The notes: generated from the letters alone by a model not told the origin. A DNA stretch of 64,000 nucleotides from Cesiribacter sp964504565 (GCA_964504565.1 CAZDEY010000007.1:1-64000); one strand, 5' to 3'; shown: positions 8,120 through 18,505, counted from the stretch's first letter. A program made the numbers and translations.

Positions 8120-10408
8120 ATGAATTATATAAAAAAGATATACTGCTTACTGCTGCCGGTTTTACTGTTGTTGTTCGCCAATATAGCTAACGCCCAACTG
8201 CAGGCCCCGCCTAGCTGGCAAGTAGTGGCTACGCCCAGCCAGGCTAAGTTAGGCGAGGTAGTAACCCTAACCATAAAGGCCGCCGTACCTCCGCAATGGT
8301 ATATGTACAGCAGTGATTTTGACCCGGAGCTCGGTCCCACAGTAACCACCTTTGTATTTGAAAAAGATGCCTCCTATGAATTGGTTGGCGGGGTTAAGGC
8401 TGTTAAACCAAAAAAGAAGTATGACGAGCTCTGGGAAGGAGAATATACTTATTTTATTGGTACTGCCACCTTTACCCAGCAGGTAAAAGTATTAGCTTCC
8501 GACCCTAAGATTCAAATCACGGCCGATTACCAGATTTGCTCCGACGTAAGCGGGCAATGCATACCCTACGAAACCGATTTGCCCCGGCCATCCATTAGGG
8601 TAAACGTAGTGGAAGGAAAAGGAGCCGATCAGAAAATTCAGCCGCCTAAAGAAAGTAAAAAAGTAATTCAGGAAAACCCGCCCAAAACTGAACCTAAGCA
8701 AGCTAAGCCTGAAAAAAGTGCCTCTGAAACCGCCGAAAGCCCATTGGCAAATAATACACCGGAGTTAGTTGCCGAACGTACTAATGTCCCAAAAAATGCT
8801 GATGAAAGCCTGGAGAATACCGATGTAAACCGTGAGCCAACCAAGCTATCCGTAGGCAAGGTTATCGGTGAAGAAAATGGTATACCGGTAGTAGAATACG
8901 AAGCCTTTGCCAACCCCTACGGAACCAGCACCGGAAGTAACAAAAACAAGGGGTTGTGGGCACTGTTTATTATAGCCTTCGGGGCCGGCTTAATTGCCCT
9001 GCTAACGCCCTGCATTTACCCTATGATTCCGCTTACGGTAACCTACTTTCTTAAAATGAGCGAGAAACGATCTGGCAGTGGGGTAGGCTACGCAGTTTTC
9101 TACGGCCTTTGTATAATTGCTATATACGTACTGCTGGGTATAGTATTTGCTAAAATATTCGGGGCGGACTACGCTAATGAACTGAGCACCCACTGGCTGC
9201 CAAACCTTATTTTCTCATTCGTTTTCCTACTGTTTGCGCTAAGTTTTTTTGGTTTATTCGATATAACCCTGCCGAATAGCTTCATTAATAATATTGACCG
9301 CCAAGCCGATAGGGGCGGGCTTATTGGAGTATTTTTTATGGCATTTGCGCTGGTTCTTATCGGCTTTAGCTGCACCGGTCCCATTGTAGGTTCCATTCTT
9401 ATAGAAACCGTTGACGGGGTGGGCTGGAGGTCTATTGTTTCCATGCTGGGTTTTTCTTTAGCGTTTGCCCTGCCGTTTACCTTGTTTGCCGTATTTCCGG
9501 GTTGGCTGAGTGCCCTACCCAAAAGCGGCGGCTGGCTAAATAGCGTAAAGGTGGTTTTGGGTTTTCTAGAATTAGCCCTGGCCCTGAAATTTTTAAGCGT
9601 AGCCGACCAGGCCTACCACTGGGGCTTGTTGGATAGGGAAGTGTATATAGCCTTTTGGGTAGTTATTTTTGCTATGCTGGGCTTCTACTTACTAGGCAAG
9701 TTGCGCCTGCCGCACGATAGCCCGCAAGAGACCGTTTCGGTATTTCGTTTGATAATGGCGGTAGTGGTATTTGGCTTTGTAATTTACCTGATACCCGGTT
9801 TGGTTGGGGCGCCGCTAAAGGCTTTGGCCGGCTACTTGCCGCCTATGAGTACCCATGATTTTAACGTAGTTGCCCTAATTGAAGGTGAACAAAAATCAGA
9901 TTTGCCGGAGGTGTGCGAGGAACCTAAATACGCCTCAAAGTTACATTTGCCCCACGGCCTAAGCGGCTACTTCGATTACGAACAAGCCCTGGCCTGCGCC
10001 CGCGCCGAGGGAAAGCCCCTCTTTATAGATTTTACCGGGCACGGTTGCGTAAACTGCCGCGAAATGGAGGCTAATGTATGGAGCGACCCGGCCGTACTGC
10101 GCCGCCTGCAGCAAGATTACGTAGTGGTTGCTTTGTACGTTGACGAAAAAGAAGAACTGCCTCAGGAAGATTGGTACGTAAGTGCCTACGATGAGCGGGT
10201 TAAAAAAACCATTGGCAAGCAAAACCTGGATTTTATGATTCAGCGGCTAAATGCCAATGCCCAGCCGTACTACACCCTGGTTGATCCGACTACCGAAACG
10301 CTACTAACTGCTCCGAAAGATTATGACCTCAGTGTTCAGAATTTTGTGGACTTTTTAGATACGGGCAAACAGCGGTTTAAGGAAGAAACCGGCCTGGCAA
10401 CTAACTAG
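8120..10408 (+). CDS. dsbD: Thiol:disulfide interchange protein DsbD
   Basis: DsbD carries electrons from cytoplasmic thioredoxin across the inner membrane to periplasmic thiol proteins. The 762 residues show the whole family layout. A signal peptide (about 1-26) comes first, then an N-terminal beta domain (about 30-165) with the Cys pair in CSDVSGQC. A long Lys/Pro/Glu/Ser-rich linker (about 170-265) follows. The eight-helix membrane domain (about 280-585) has LTPCIYPMIPLTVTYF and SCTGPIVGSILIE, whose Cys residues are the redox pair. The C-terminal thioredoxin-like domain has GHGCVNCREM (Cys643 and Cys646). The linker is unusually long and polar. The 3' end overlaps the convergent FkbM gene by 8 bases. 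Confidence 0.95.
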   Translation: MNYIKKIYCLLLPVLLLLFANIANAQLQAPPSWQVVATPSQAKLGEVVTLTIKAAVPPQWYMYSSDFDPELGPTVTTFVFEKDASYELVGGVKAVKPKKKYDELWEGEYTYFIGTATFTQQVKVLASDPKIQITADYQICSDVSGQCIPYETDLPRPSIRVNVVEGKGADQKIQPPKESKKVIQENPPKTEPKQAKPEKSASETAESPLANNTPELVAERTNVPKNADESLENTDVNREPTKLSVGKVIGEENGIPVVEYEAFANPYGTSTGSNKNKGLWALFIIAFGAGLIALLTPCIYPMIPLTVTYFLKMSEKRSGSGVGYAVFYGLCIIAIYVLLGIVFAKIFGADYANELSTHWLPNLIFSFVFLLFALSFFGLFDITLPNSFINNIDRQADRGGLIGVFFMAFALVLIGFSCTGPIVGSILIETVDGVGWRSIVSMLGFSLAFALPFTLFAVFPGWLSALPKSGGWLNSVKVVLGFLELALALKFLSVADQAYHWGLLDREVYIAFWVVIFAMLGFYLLGKLRLPHDSPQETVSVFRLIMAVVVFGFVIYLIPGLVGAPLKALAGYLPPMSTHDFNVVALIEGEQKSDLPEVCEEPKYASKLHLPHGLSGYFDYEQALACARAEGKPLFIDFTGHGCVNCREMEANVWSDPAVLRRLQQDYVVVALYVDEKEELPQEDWYVSAYDERVKKTIGKQNLDFMIQRLNANAQPYYTLVDPTTETLLTAPKDYDLSVQNFVDFLDTGKQRFKEETGLATN

Positions 10409-11216
10409 GTTTATTTTTAACCGCCAACGTATTATGATCGTCTATTTTACGAAAGGTAAAGGAAGCATACTGCTGTAAGAGCTGTTTAACCTCATCAATT
10501 CCGCTGTGCTTATCTTCGTATATAATTTCCAGTGAAGCCATTCGTTCAATAAAACTACTAGCGCCGCGTATAACTGCTTCTTCCATTCCTTCAACATCCA
10601 ACTTCATAATAACCCGTTGGTGGTTACTAATTACCGAAGGGTTTAGTGCGTTATCCAGTGTCTTAATTTCCAACGTTGGCAGGTTCTGCGCCTCGCCTTC
10701 TACAAAATGGCTGGAGCCGGTTTCCCTTAAATCTATACTAAACGGTACTTTAGCCTCTTTGGCTCCCAGGCCAAAATTGTAGGCCGTAAGCTTATCTTCA
10801 ACCTTATTTAACCCGATATTCTGCTTTATACAGGCATAGTTTGCCGGCACGGGTTCAAAGGCAAAGCTATGTTTGCCCAAGCGGGCCAGCCAAATGCTGT
10901 ATTCGCCTATACAAGCCCCTACATCTACAAAAACATCAAACTCGCTAAGTTTGCTTAGAAGGTATTTACGAATTTCCGATTCGTAGTAAAAGTTAATAAA
11001 CTGAAAATCGATTGTACCCTTACGTACGGCAAAGGTGCCGAGGCGAGATTTGGCTATCCGGTCCTTGGCTTCGCGTTTCCCTCCTAGCAAAAAGCGAAAT
11101 GCCGAAAGCAAGCTATGCCAGTCACCCTGGCGAATGTATTCTCTTAAGTAAGCAAGGTATAATTTGTATTTCCTACCCGAGGTAATAGTAGGCTGATAGG
11201 CTTTAACTTCGGCCAT
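10401..11216 (-). CDS. FkbM-family SAM-dependent methyltransferase
   Basis: This is a 271-residue cytoplasmic methyltransferase of the FkbM family, which O-methylates sugars, polyketides or other small molecules. The SAM-binding motif is FVDVGACIGEYSIWLARLG, the acidic strand FAFEPVPANYACIKQN follows, and KLDVEGMEEAVIRGA is the signature block near the end of the domain. Residues 1-90 are basic and helical and have no obvious counterpart in the core family. There is no sugar-biosynthesis gene beside it, so the substrate is open. It converges with and overlaps dsbD by 8 bases, and is divergent from the TauE/SafE gene with a 103-base AT-rich gap. Confidence 0.88.
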   Translation of the reverse strand: MAEVKAYQPTITSGRKYKLYLAYLREYIRQGDWHSLLSAFRFLLGGKREAKDRIAKSRLGTFAVRKGTIDFQFINFYYESEIRKYLLSKLSEFDVFVDVGACIGEYSIWLARLGKHSFAFEPVPANYACIKQNIGLNKVEDKLTAYNFGLGAKEAKVPFSIDLRETGSSHFVEGEAQNLPTLEIKTLDNALNPSVISNHQRVIMKLDVEGMEEAVIRGASSFIERMASLEIIYEDKHSGIDEVKQLLQQYASFTFRKIDDHNTLAVKNKPS

Positions 11217-11319
11217 AGCAAAAAATTAAATAGATAAGTAAAAAATAGGTTAGGCAGGCAATGTTAATAACTAATACATTAAATATAAGAATTAAAACCT
11301 ATTATACTTAAAATGAACT

Positions 11320-12084
11320 ATGGTTTGGATAGCATTAGCCGCTTTTGGGGCCTCCTTACTAACTTTTTTCTCGGGCTTTGGTCTGGGTACGCTGTTACTG
11401 GCAGTTACGGCAGTCTTTTTTCCTCTGGAAGTAGCCGTAGTGTTAACAGCTATTGTACATATGGCTAACAACCTGTTTAAAATAGGCCTTGTAGGAAAAT
11501 GGGTTAATAAGAAGGTGCTACTATGGTTTGGTGCTGCAGCCGTTCCGCTGGCGGTGGTGGGGGCTTTGGTGCTGGGTGCTTTGGAAGACAGTAGGCCAAT
11601 TTTGGTGTATACCCTAAGTGAAAATACTTTTGAAATAAGCTGGCTGGGTATAATTATAGGGTTACTGCTGATACTTTTTGCGTTGTTGGATGAGCTTCCC
11701 CTCTGGAAGAAACTACCGGAAAATAATCTTACCCTGCTAAGCGGCGGCGTACTGAGCGGCTTTTTCGGTGGTCTTAGCGGACATCAGGGGGCCTTGCGCA
11801 GTTTATTTCTGGTACACGCCGGACTTACTAAAGAAGCCTATATTGCTACCGGCACGGCTATAGCGTTACTAATAGATGCGGTTCGAATTCCAACCTACTT
11901 TTCCGAGGGCTTACTGCTAAATGCTTCCCATATACCAACTTTAATAGCTGCTGTACTATCGGCCTTAGCAGGGGCGGTAAGTGGCCGTTATGTGCTTACC
12001 AAGATCACCATTAAAGTAGTGCAACGTATTGTGCTGGTATTGCTTGTAGTTATGGGGTTATTGCTGATAGCTGGAATAGTGTAA
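11320..12084 (+). CDS. TauE/SafE-family membrane permease (sulfite exporter family)
   Basis: This is a 254-residue inner-membrane protein with about eight hydrophobic helices in two repeats. The first repeat begins MVWIALAAFGASLLTFFSGF and the second begins LLSGGVLSGFFGGLSGHQGA, the G-rich motifs typical of TauE/SafE proteins that move sulfite, sulfoacetate or related anions. No sulfur-metabolism gene is adjacent, so the substrate is unknown. The ATG at 11320 is well placed before the first helix. Confidence 0.85.
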   Translation: MVWIALAAFGASLLTFFSGFGLGTLLLAVTAVFFPLEVAVVLTAIVHMANNLFKIGLVGKWVNKKVLLWFGAAAVPLAVVGALVLGALEDSRPILVYTLSENTFEISWLGIIIGLLLILFALLDELPLWKKLPENNLTLLSGGVLSGFFGGLSGHQGALRSLFLVHAGLTKEAYIATGTAIALLIDAVRIPTYFSEGLLLNASHIPTLIAAVLSALAGAVSGRYVLTKITIKVVQRIVLVLLVVMGLLLIAGIV

Positions 12085-12085
12085 A

Positions 12086-12227
12086 GAATTACGAATTACG
12101 AATTACATTTCACTATCAGTCTATACCCTAAGTATAAACGTATTACCAAGTCACCAACCCACTAACCCACCAACGTCATCCTGAACTTGTTTCAGGACAC
12201 CAACCCACCAACTCTCTACCCCACCAC
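12086..12227. repeat. Degenerate short-period repeats around a REP hairpin
   Basis: 12086-12107 holds three near-copies of AATTACG, and 12150-12227 is a C/A-rich track of CCACCAAC-like words. A palindrome is embedded in the middle. No open frame is present. Confidence 0.7.
12179..12197. repeat. REP-type palindrome TCCTGAA-CTTGT-TTCAGGA
   Basis: Arms of 7 bases (TCCTGAA and TTCAGGA) surround CTTGT. The same core, usually flanked by GTCA on the left, is a widespread intergenic repeat in many bacteria. It splits the C/A-rich track in two. Confidence 0.7.
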
Positions 12228-13171
12228 CTAAAACGGCAGTTTGCTTAAATCTACATTGCCGCCACTTAGTATAATGCCTATCTGCTTACCCGCTACTTCT
12301 TCCTTAGCTTTTCTGATGGCCGCTAAGGGTACTGCGCCGGAGGGTTCAACAACCAATTTCATTCGTTCCCATATAAAGCGCATTGCTGCAATTATTTCTT
12401 CATCGGTTACCGGTATAATTCTATCAACTCCGGAGGCTATAATTTCCCAGTTTAATTCGCCTACGGAGGTTAATAAACCGTCGGCTATGGTGTTGGGGCC
12501 GGTTTGGGGCAGCAATTGGCCTTCTTTCCAGCTTCGGTAAGCATCGTCGGCTCCGGCCGGTTCACCGGCCCAAACCTGGGTTTTAGGGCTAAAGTATTGG
12601 GCAGCCAGTATACTGCCACTAAGTAGCCCACCGCCGCCCACCGGGGTAATCAGTATATCTAAAGGTTGCTCCAGTTCGTCAAAAAATTCTATAGCTGCCG
12701 TAGCCTGTCCGGCAATTACCCGTTGGTTGTTATACGGGTGCACAAAGGTTGCTCCGGTTTTCTGAACAATTTCTTCCAAAGTGCTTTCTCGTGCCTGTAG
12801 AGTGGGTTTGCAAAAGTAAACCTGAGCTCCGTAACCTTTAACAGCCGCTACTTTTACCTCAGGAGCAGTTTCCGGCATTACAATATGCGCGGGTATNNNN
12901 NNNNNNCCAGGGGTAGTGCTTGGGGCTGGTTGCCGCTGCTGTGGGTGGCTACTCCTTTGGTTTTTTCTTTGGCCGAAAGGCTTAGCACCGCATTGGCTGC
13001 CCCCCGCATTTTAAAGGCTCCAACCCGCTGCAGGTTTTCGCACTTAAAAAATACCTGCGCATTAAGCTCCTTATTTAATTGCCGCGAGCTCAGTACCGGC
13101 GTACGGTGTACCAAGGGCTTTATACGCTGGTAGGTTTCTTCTAAAATTTGGCGCGAAAGGATAGGTTGCAT
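12228..13171 (-). CDS. PLP-dependent threonine/serine dehydratase (or serine racemase), interrupted by an assembly gap
   Basis: This fold-type II PLP enzyme deaminates threonine or serine to the 2-oxo acid; close relatives racemise serine. Two parts that belong together lie on either side of the 10-N gap at 12897-12906. The N-terminal part has the PLP lysine motif GAFKMRGAANAV and the phosphate-side SSGN. The C-terminal part has IPAHIVMPETAPEVKVAAVK, the glycine loop TPVGGGGLLSG and a closing SGGNVDL. The total is about 315 residues, without the C-terminal ACT-like domain of biosynthetic IlvA. The frame is not continuous across the N run, which I attribute to an arbitrary gap size rather than to a mutation. 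Next to the gap, SSGNQPQALPL replaces the expected SSGNHAQALAL, suggesting consensus errors there. Confidence 0.87.
12897..12906. other. Assembly gap (10 N)
   Basis: Ten N inside the dehydratase gene. The family spacing suggests about 18 missing bases, so 10 is probably a placeholder. Confidence 0.95.
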
Positions 13172-13388
13172 ACAAAATTTGGTAAGCCAGAGGTATAAAA
13201 AAGCAAATTAGGTTAAGCCGGCTTAACTTCCAATTAATCGTAATTTTACAATTAAAGGCTAATGTTAAGTTAGTGTTAACACTTAATCCAGGGTTTAATA
13301 ATTATGTAAAGATAAGGAAGCGATGGGGTTAAACTAAAAGTGCTCCTTTGCAATTGGAAATACACTTAACTAATTCAATTTCCTTTGC

Positions 13389-15101
13389 ATGAAAACTTTT
13401 AATTCTAAATTTTTAGCGTTGGTGTTAGCCGGAGGGTTGGCTTTTACTGCGTGTGACGATGACAGTCCTGTAACTCCTGAGGACAATGATGTTGAAATTA
13501 CTGGCTTGCCCGCAACAGCATCCATTGCCAACCTAGGTACGCTAGGTCCAGTTACAGTTACTATTACGGCTGGTGACGGTTTAGATGAAATTGTAGTGAC
13601 TAAAGATGGTCAGAATCTTGAAACTGTCGATTACGATGGCGAAACAAGTGCTACTTACAATCTATCTTACACGGCTGTTGAAGCTGATGCTGACAAGAAT
13701 ATTGTATTCACAATAAGAGCAGTTGATGAAGATGGTGATAGCGAAACGGCTACGCATGTATTAAGTGTTGGTGCTGCTCCAGCTGCTACTTACTCTTTCA
13801 GAGATATATCAGAAGATCGCGATGGGGTAAGCTATTCGCAAACTGAGGTGTCTGGAACAATAAACCAAGACGTAACTTTCACAAACGATAAAGTTTGGGT
13901 ATTAAATGGTAGAGTAATAGTAGGCGCTGGTTCTACTCTTACCATTGAGGAAGGCACAATTATCAAAGGTCGTGCTGGTCAAGGTGCTTTAGCTTCTGTA
14001 CTATTAGTAGCTCGTAACGCTATGATCATGGCTGAGGGCACTGCTGAAAACCCAATTGTATTTACTTCTTATAGCGACGATATTAATGTTGGCGAATTTG
14101 ATAGTAAAAATATGGACCTTGTTGTTGATCGTGGATTATGGGGCGGTGTACTTATTTTAGGTAATGCACCTATTTCTGCTGATGCTGCTGAGGTACAAAT
14201 TGAGGGTATTCCAGTTTCGGTAACTGAGGGATTATACGGTGGCTCTACCTCTGACGATAATTCAGGTGTATTCAAATATGTATCTATCCGTTACACTGGT
14301 ACTCAGCTTTCTCAAGGAAACGAACTGCAAGGCTTAACTCTTGGTGGGGTAGGTTCTGGTACAACCATAGATAATGTGGAGTCAATAAACAGCAATGATG
14401 ACGGTATAGAAATATTTGGTGGTACTGTGAATCTTACTAACATCCTAATTTGGGGACAGGATGATGACGGTTATGATATTGATCAAGGATGGAGCGGTAC
14501 TATCGATAACTTTGTATTCATTGGCGGTGCTGGTGACCATCCTCTAGAAATAGATGGCCCTGAAGGCAGTGCCAACGGAAAAGGAACTCTTATGAATGGT
14601 TCAATTAGAGGTGTTGCTGAAAGCGAGTTTGGTGATCTTCGTGACGGTGCTCAAATTAAGCTAATGAATATCTACTTTTTTGATTTTAAGTCTGGAGCTG
14701 ATTTAGAGTTAGATGCTGACGGTGCTGATGATCCTAACGATAACACAAAATCTTTGAGTAACAACCCATCTAACTCAGATAACTACGTTAACGATGTCAT
14801 AGAATTTTCAGGGTTACAGTTCCAAGAGACTCCCAATAATGGTGGAACTAATTTTACTTTGTCTAATGTTTTCGTTGACAAATTTAGCCTAGCTCCAAAT
14901 ACTGGCAATTTTGATCCAAATGATAGTAGGACTGATGCTGATGCTAAAAATCAGGCTGCTGCTAATGTAGCTAAATTTGCTAATGCTCAATATAATAATA
15001 TGGTAGTAACTAGTGCTACAGTTGGTGCAGATCTAACTCCTTTCTCTTGGACACTTGCAGAGATGAAAGATCAGCTAGCTGCTTTCCCTACTATTCAATA
15101 A
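13389..15101 (+). CDS. Large surface lipoprotein with a beta-helix-like body, partner of the TonB receptor
   Basis: The 570-residue protein has a signal peptide with lipobox AFTAC (Cys22), followed by DDDSPVTPEDND, an acidic tail consistent with surface export. Residues about 35-130 resemble an Ig/cadherin-like beta domain. From about residue 170 the repeats VWVLNGRVIVGAGSTLTIE and IEEGTIIKGR, followed by glycine/aspartate-rich turns (NSNDDGIEIFGGTVNLTNIL), suggest a right-handed parallel beta helix. The gene sits 91 bases before the TonB receptor on the same strand, so the pair probably forms one uptake or binding system whose ligand is unknown. Its T-ended codons differ from the C-ended neighbours. 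This is typical of highly expressed outer-surface genes, but transfer cannot be excluded. Confidence 0.82.
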   Translation: MKTFNSKFLALVLAGGLAFTACDDDSPVTPEDNDVEITGLPATASIANLGTLGPVTVTITAGDGLDEIVVTKDGQNLETVDYDGETSATYNLSYTAVEADADKNIVFTIRAVDEDGDSETATHVLSVGAAPAATYSFRDISEDRDGVSYSQTEVSGTINQDVTFTNDKVWVLNGRVIVGAGSTLTIEEGTIIKGRAGQGALASVLLVARNAMIMAEGTAENPIVFTSYSDDINVGEFDSKNMDLVVDRGLWGGVLILGNAPISADAAEVQIEGIPVSVTEGLYGGSTSDDNSGVFKYVSIRYTGTQLSQGNELQGLTLGGVGSGTTIDNVESINSNDDGIEIFGGTVNLTNILIWGQDDDGYDIDQGWSGTIDNFVFIGGAGDHPLEIDGPEGSANGKGTLMNGSIRGVAESEFGDLRDGAQIKLMNIYFFDFKSGADLELDADGADDPNDNTKSLSNNPSNSDNYVNDVIEFSGLQFQETPNNGGTNFTLSNVFVDKFSLAPNTGNFDPNDSRTDADAKNQAAANVAKFANAQYNNMVVTSATVGADLTPFSWTLAEMKDQLAAFPTIQ

Positions 15102-15128
15102 TCATCCTCTTCACATTTTAGTGAATAT

Positions 15129-15163
15129 AGTTGCTCAGGAAGAATATTTCTTTCTGGGCAACT
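15129..15163 (+). terminator. Hairpin between lipoprotein and receptor genes (possible attenuator)
   Basis: AGTTGCTCAGGAAG and CTTTCTGGGCAACT form a 14-bp stem (12 Watson-Crick, 2 wobble pairs) around a short AT loop, followed by TTCTATTT. Its place 30 bases before the receptor start suggests partial termination or mRNA end protection that would make more lipoprotein than receptor. Confidence 0.5.
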
Positions 15164-15192
15164 TTCTATTTAAATTCAAAAATAATTAATAA

Positions 15193-18056
15193 GTGAAAGC
15201 TTTATCTTTAAGTCTGTTATTAACTCTGTTAGGTTTTAACCTACTAATTGCTCAAGAGTTAGGTACAGTACGTGGAACAGTAATTGATAATGAGACCGGT
15301 GAAACCCTAATTGGGGTTGCGGTGGCCATTGAGGGGACAAGCACAGGAGCAGCAACTGACCTAGATGGAGATTTTTCATTTAAAGTAGAAGCCGGTTCAT
15401 ACACAGTAAAAGCCTCATACTTGGGGTATGAGTCTGTTATTATAAACGGTGTTAATGTTACAGCTGGCGAGGTAACTGTCTTAGGGAATATTCGAATGGG
15501 AGAATCCTCTGAGCAGCTAGAGGAAGTAGTTGTTACTGCTGAAATAATTCGATCCTCTGAAGCTGGTTTACAAACTCTTAAGCGAAAATCTGCAAATCTT
15601 ATTGATGGTATATCTTCAGAATCATTTGCTCGCTTAGGTGATAGCGATGCGGCTGGTGCAGTAAGTCGTGTGCCAGGGGTTTCTATTCAGGGGGGGCAGT
15701 ATGTATATGTTAGAGGGTTAGGCGATCGTTATACTAAGACTATAATGAACGGTTTGGAAGTACCAGGTCTGGATCCAGATAGGAACTCTCTTCAAATCGA
15801 TATTTTCCCTACTAACTTAATTGACAATATAGTTGTATATAAGACATTTACCCCTGAATTATCAGCAGATTTTGTTGGAGGTACTGTAAATCTAGAAACG
15901 AAAGCCTTTCCCGATCAGAAAACTACAACCATTTCTGTAGGGACGGCCTATAATCCTTCAATGCACCTCCGGAATGATTTTTTAAGTGGCAATAGAAGTA
16001 GTACAGATTTCTTAGGCTTTGACGATGGTATGCGTGATTTGCCCTATGATAATATAGCCAATGAACAATTAGTTTTTGAAAGATCCAGAGGTAATGAAGT
16101 GGCAGAAGTTACCCGCCGCTTCGACCCTACGCTTCGCGGAGATAAAATGCGTAATTTGCCAAACATAGGTTTAGGTTTTTCGACTGGAAATCAAATAAAG
16201 GGGGATCGCCTAACTTTCGGCTATAATGCAGCTTTAAACTACGCTAAGAACACTAATTTTTATAGTGATGCCCAAGATAATTACTATGCTAAGAAAACAG
16301 GAGATGCAGAATACCAATTACAACCAGCTTCTCGAATCAATGGTCCAATATCAGAAAGCGAAGCTCAACTAAGTGCTTTACTTACTGGTGCTGTAAAGTC
16401 CGCAAATTCTAAATATTCTCTCAATATTATTCATATCCAGAACGGAGTAGAACGTGCTGCTGATAGGGTGAGAATAAATTCACTATATAATTCTAATACT
16501 TCTTATGTTGATAACCTAGAATATACTGAACGCTTTTTAACCAACGCTTCTTTATTAGGCGAGCACAAAATACTAGGGCAAAACCTAAATATAGATTGGA
16601 GTGTAGGCGGAACCATGTCTGCTATAAATGATAAAGATGCACGTATAACCGCTTTTACTTTAGAAAACGACGAACTAGAGATTAATCCTCAGGAAGGCGG
16701 TGAGCCTCAACGGATCTGGAGAAGTCTCGATGAAAAGAACGGTAATGCTAAACTAGATATATCGAAAGAAGATATAGATTTCGTAGGAATTAAAACAAAA
16801 GTAAGTTTAGGTGCTAGTTATATCTACAAAACTAGAAGCTACAATATTCAGGATTTCTCACTTNNNNNNNNNNTGTAACTCGTGCGCCTGAAGGCTCAGA
16901 GTATCGAGATTTTAACGGTGATGCAAATAACATTTTGTTGGAAGATAATTTGTATGATCCTAATGTGGATAGGGGGGTGTTTTACTTTAGTAATACATCA
17001 CTATCAAATGCTTATGACGGTAACATTAATAACTTAGGAGGGTATATTTCTGGTGAGTTTGCATTTACTGATAAGATTAAAGCAATTGTTGGAGGCAGGG
17101 TAGAAAACTATAATCAATATTATACCGGAAGAAATCAAGCTGCTAATACCCCGGATAACCCTGATGGAATTATATATGATAATGAAAATGTATTAAGTTC
17201 AACTAAATTTTTTCCATCCGCCAGCTTAAATTTAGCAACCTCAGAGCTTTCTAACCTACGTTTATCGTACGCTAAAACTATTGCTAGACCTTCTTTTAAA
17301 GAAAAATCAAACGTAGAAATAATTGACGTAATTTCAGGAAGGGGCTTTGTAGGCAATATTGATTTGATAGAAACTGACATCCAAAATTATGATATCCGTT
17401 GGGAAGGTTTTTGGGAGAGAGCCCAAACAATTAGTATTGGCGCCTTCTATAAGACTTTTAGAAACCCAATTGAACTAGTAAGGCAAACTGCTGACGTTAC
17501 TCAAATTAGGCCTGAGAACGTAGGTGATGCTTATATAGTAGGGGTGGAGTTAGAAACTAGAAAAGATTTTAACTTTATTTCTCCGTTTATGCAACGTTTT
17601 TCATTAGTAACCAACCTTACACTTACTCAAGCAGAAGTGGAAAGAAACGCTGAAGAGTTAGCAGGTAAAGAAGAGTTTCTTAAGGAAGGCGAAGAGTTAG
17701 AAACTAAGCGCGACTTTGTTGGGCAAGCACCATACATTCTGAATACTTCAATCAACTATGTAGACTTTGAGAGTGGATTAGAAGGTAGTATTGCGTATAA
17801 TGTTCAAGGTTCCACCTTAGCTGTAGTAGGGGCTAACCGAGCGCCTGATACTTATACCGTTCCATTTAATAGTCTTAACTTTACACTCTCAAAAAGATTC
17901 GGTGAAGGACAGAGGAATAAAATAGGAGCAAAGGTTACTAATATTTTGGATGATGATAAGGAACAAATTTTTACCTCTTTTAGGAGTGATGATTTCTTAG
18001 AATATTTTAGAAGCCCCGGTAGAACATTTGGCCTAAGTTATTCGCGAACGTTTTAA
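15193..18056 (+). CDS. TonB-dependent outer-membrane receptor with carboxypeptidase-like domain, interrupted by an assembly gap
   Basis: This is an outer-membrane gated porin that imports a ligand using TonB energy. It starts at GTG 15193 with a signal peptide ending near LLIAQE. Residues about 22-105 are a CarboxypepD_reg-like domain (GTVRGTVIDNETGETLIGVA). The plug domain follows, with VSRVPGVSIQGGQYVYVRGL and LDPDRNSLQIDIFPTNLI. Then comes the beta barrel, ending with FGLSYSRTF, the usual aromatic C-terminus for BAM recognition. The 10-N gap (16864-16873) changes the apparent frame, but the coding sequence resumes at GTA 16875 and the two parts together make a normal barrel of about 955 residues. 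The ligand is unknown. There is no SusD-like gene; the lipoprotein upstream is the likely partner. Confidence 0.92.
16864..16873. other. Assembly gap (10 N)
   Basis: Ten N in the receptor barrel. The flanking reading frames (starting at 15193 and resuming at 16875) differ, so the true gap length is not 10. Confidence 0.95.
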
Positions 18057-18062
18057 TTCTCA

Positions 18063-18093
18063 AACCCCTCCCATAACCGGAGGGGTTTTTTTT
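18063..18093 (+). terminator. Rho-independent terminator of the receptor gene (repeat copy A)
   Basis: AACCCCTCC pairs with GGAGGGGTT around CATAACC and runs into eight T. It lies six bases after the receptor stop codon. Confidence 0.95.
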
Positions 18094-18134
18094 ATTTAAC
18101 CTTTGTTCTGTTCAGTAGTTATTTGGCCAGATAT
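18063..18134. repeat. Direct repeat, copy A (72 bp)
   Basis: This stretch contains the terminator and about 40 following bases ending in CCAGATAT. It is repeated at 19633-19703 with one T fewer in the T-run and one G/T substitution. The pair brackets the metalloprotease gene. Confidence 0.95.
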
Positions 18135-18505
18135 ATCGTACATGTAATTTGCGATTGTTATGAGATAGAGTACTAATCTCATACATCTTCCATATACACT
18201 TTAAGCAATCTATTTTCTCTCGAAAACGTAGCTAGTACTTTATTCGAAATGGCAGAAAGTCCCAGCTTTTGGTAGCATATTTAATGTGTATATATTAAAA
18301 CAAGCTTGTCGAAATTAATAGTTTCAAACTTATTAATAATCAAAGATGGACATATATTTATTGAATTTTCATGAATTAAACAAATAATTATGTTCTATAA
18401 TTCATAATTTGGTATATGTTATAACAATTAATATATAGATAATATATGCTTAACTGATCCTACATTTTTATTAGGCAATTTAGGAGTACAACTAAACTAA
18501 TCATT
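18135..18505. other. AT-rich intergenic region upstream of the metalloprotease
   Basis: About 370 bases of strongly AT-rich sequence without an open frame. I see no exact TAnnTTTG box or stable hairpin. It probably holds the protease promoter. Confidence 0.5.

Noticed and set aside
12228..13171. Two separate or frameshifted dehydratase genes
   Set aside because: The split coincides exactly with a 10-N gap, and the two parts align end to end with one family protein.
15193..18056. Broken TonB-receptor pseudogene
   Set aside because: The frame change occurs only at the 10-N gap; both sides are intact and the barrel ends with a normal aromatic C-terminus.
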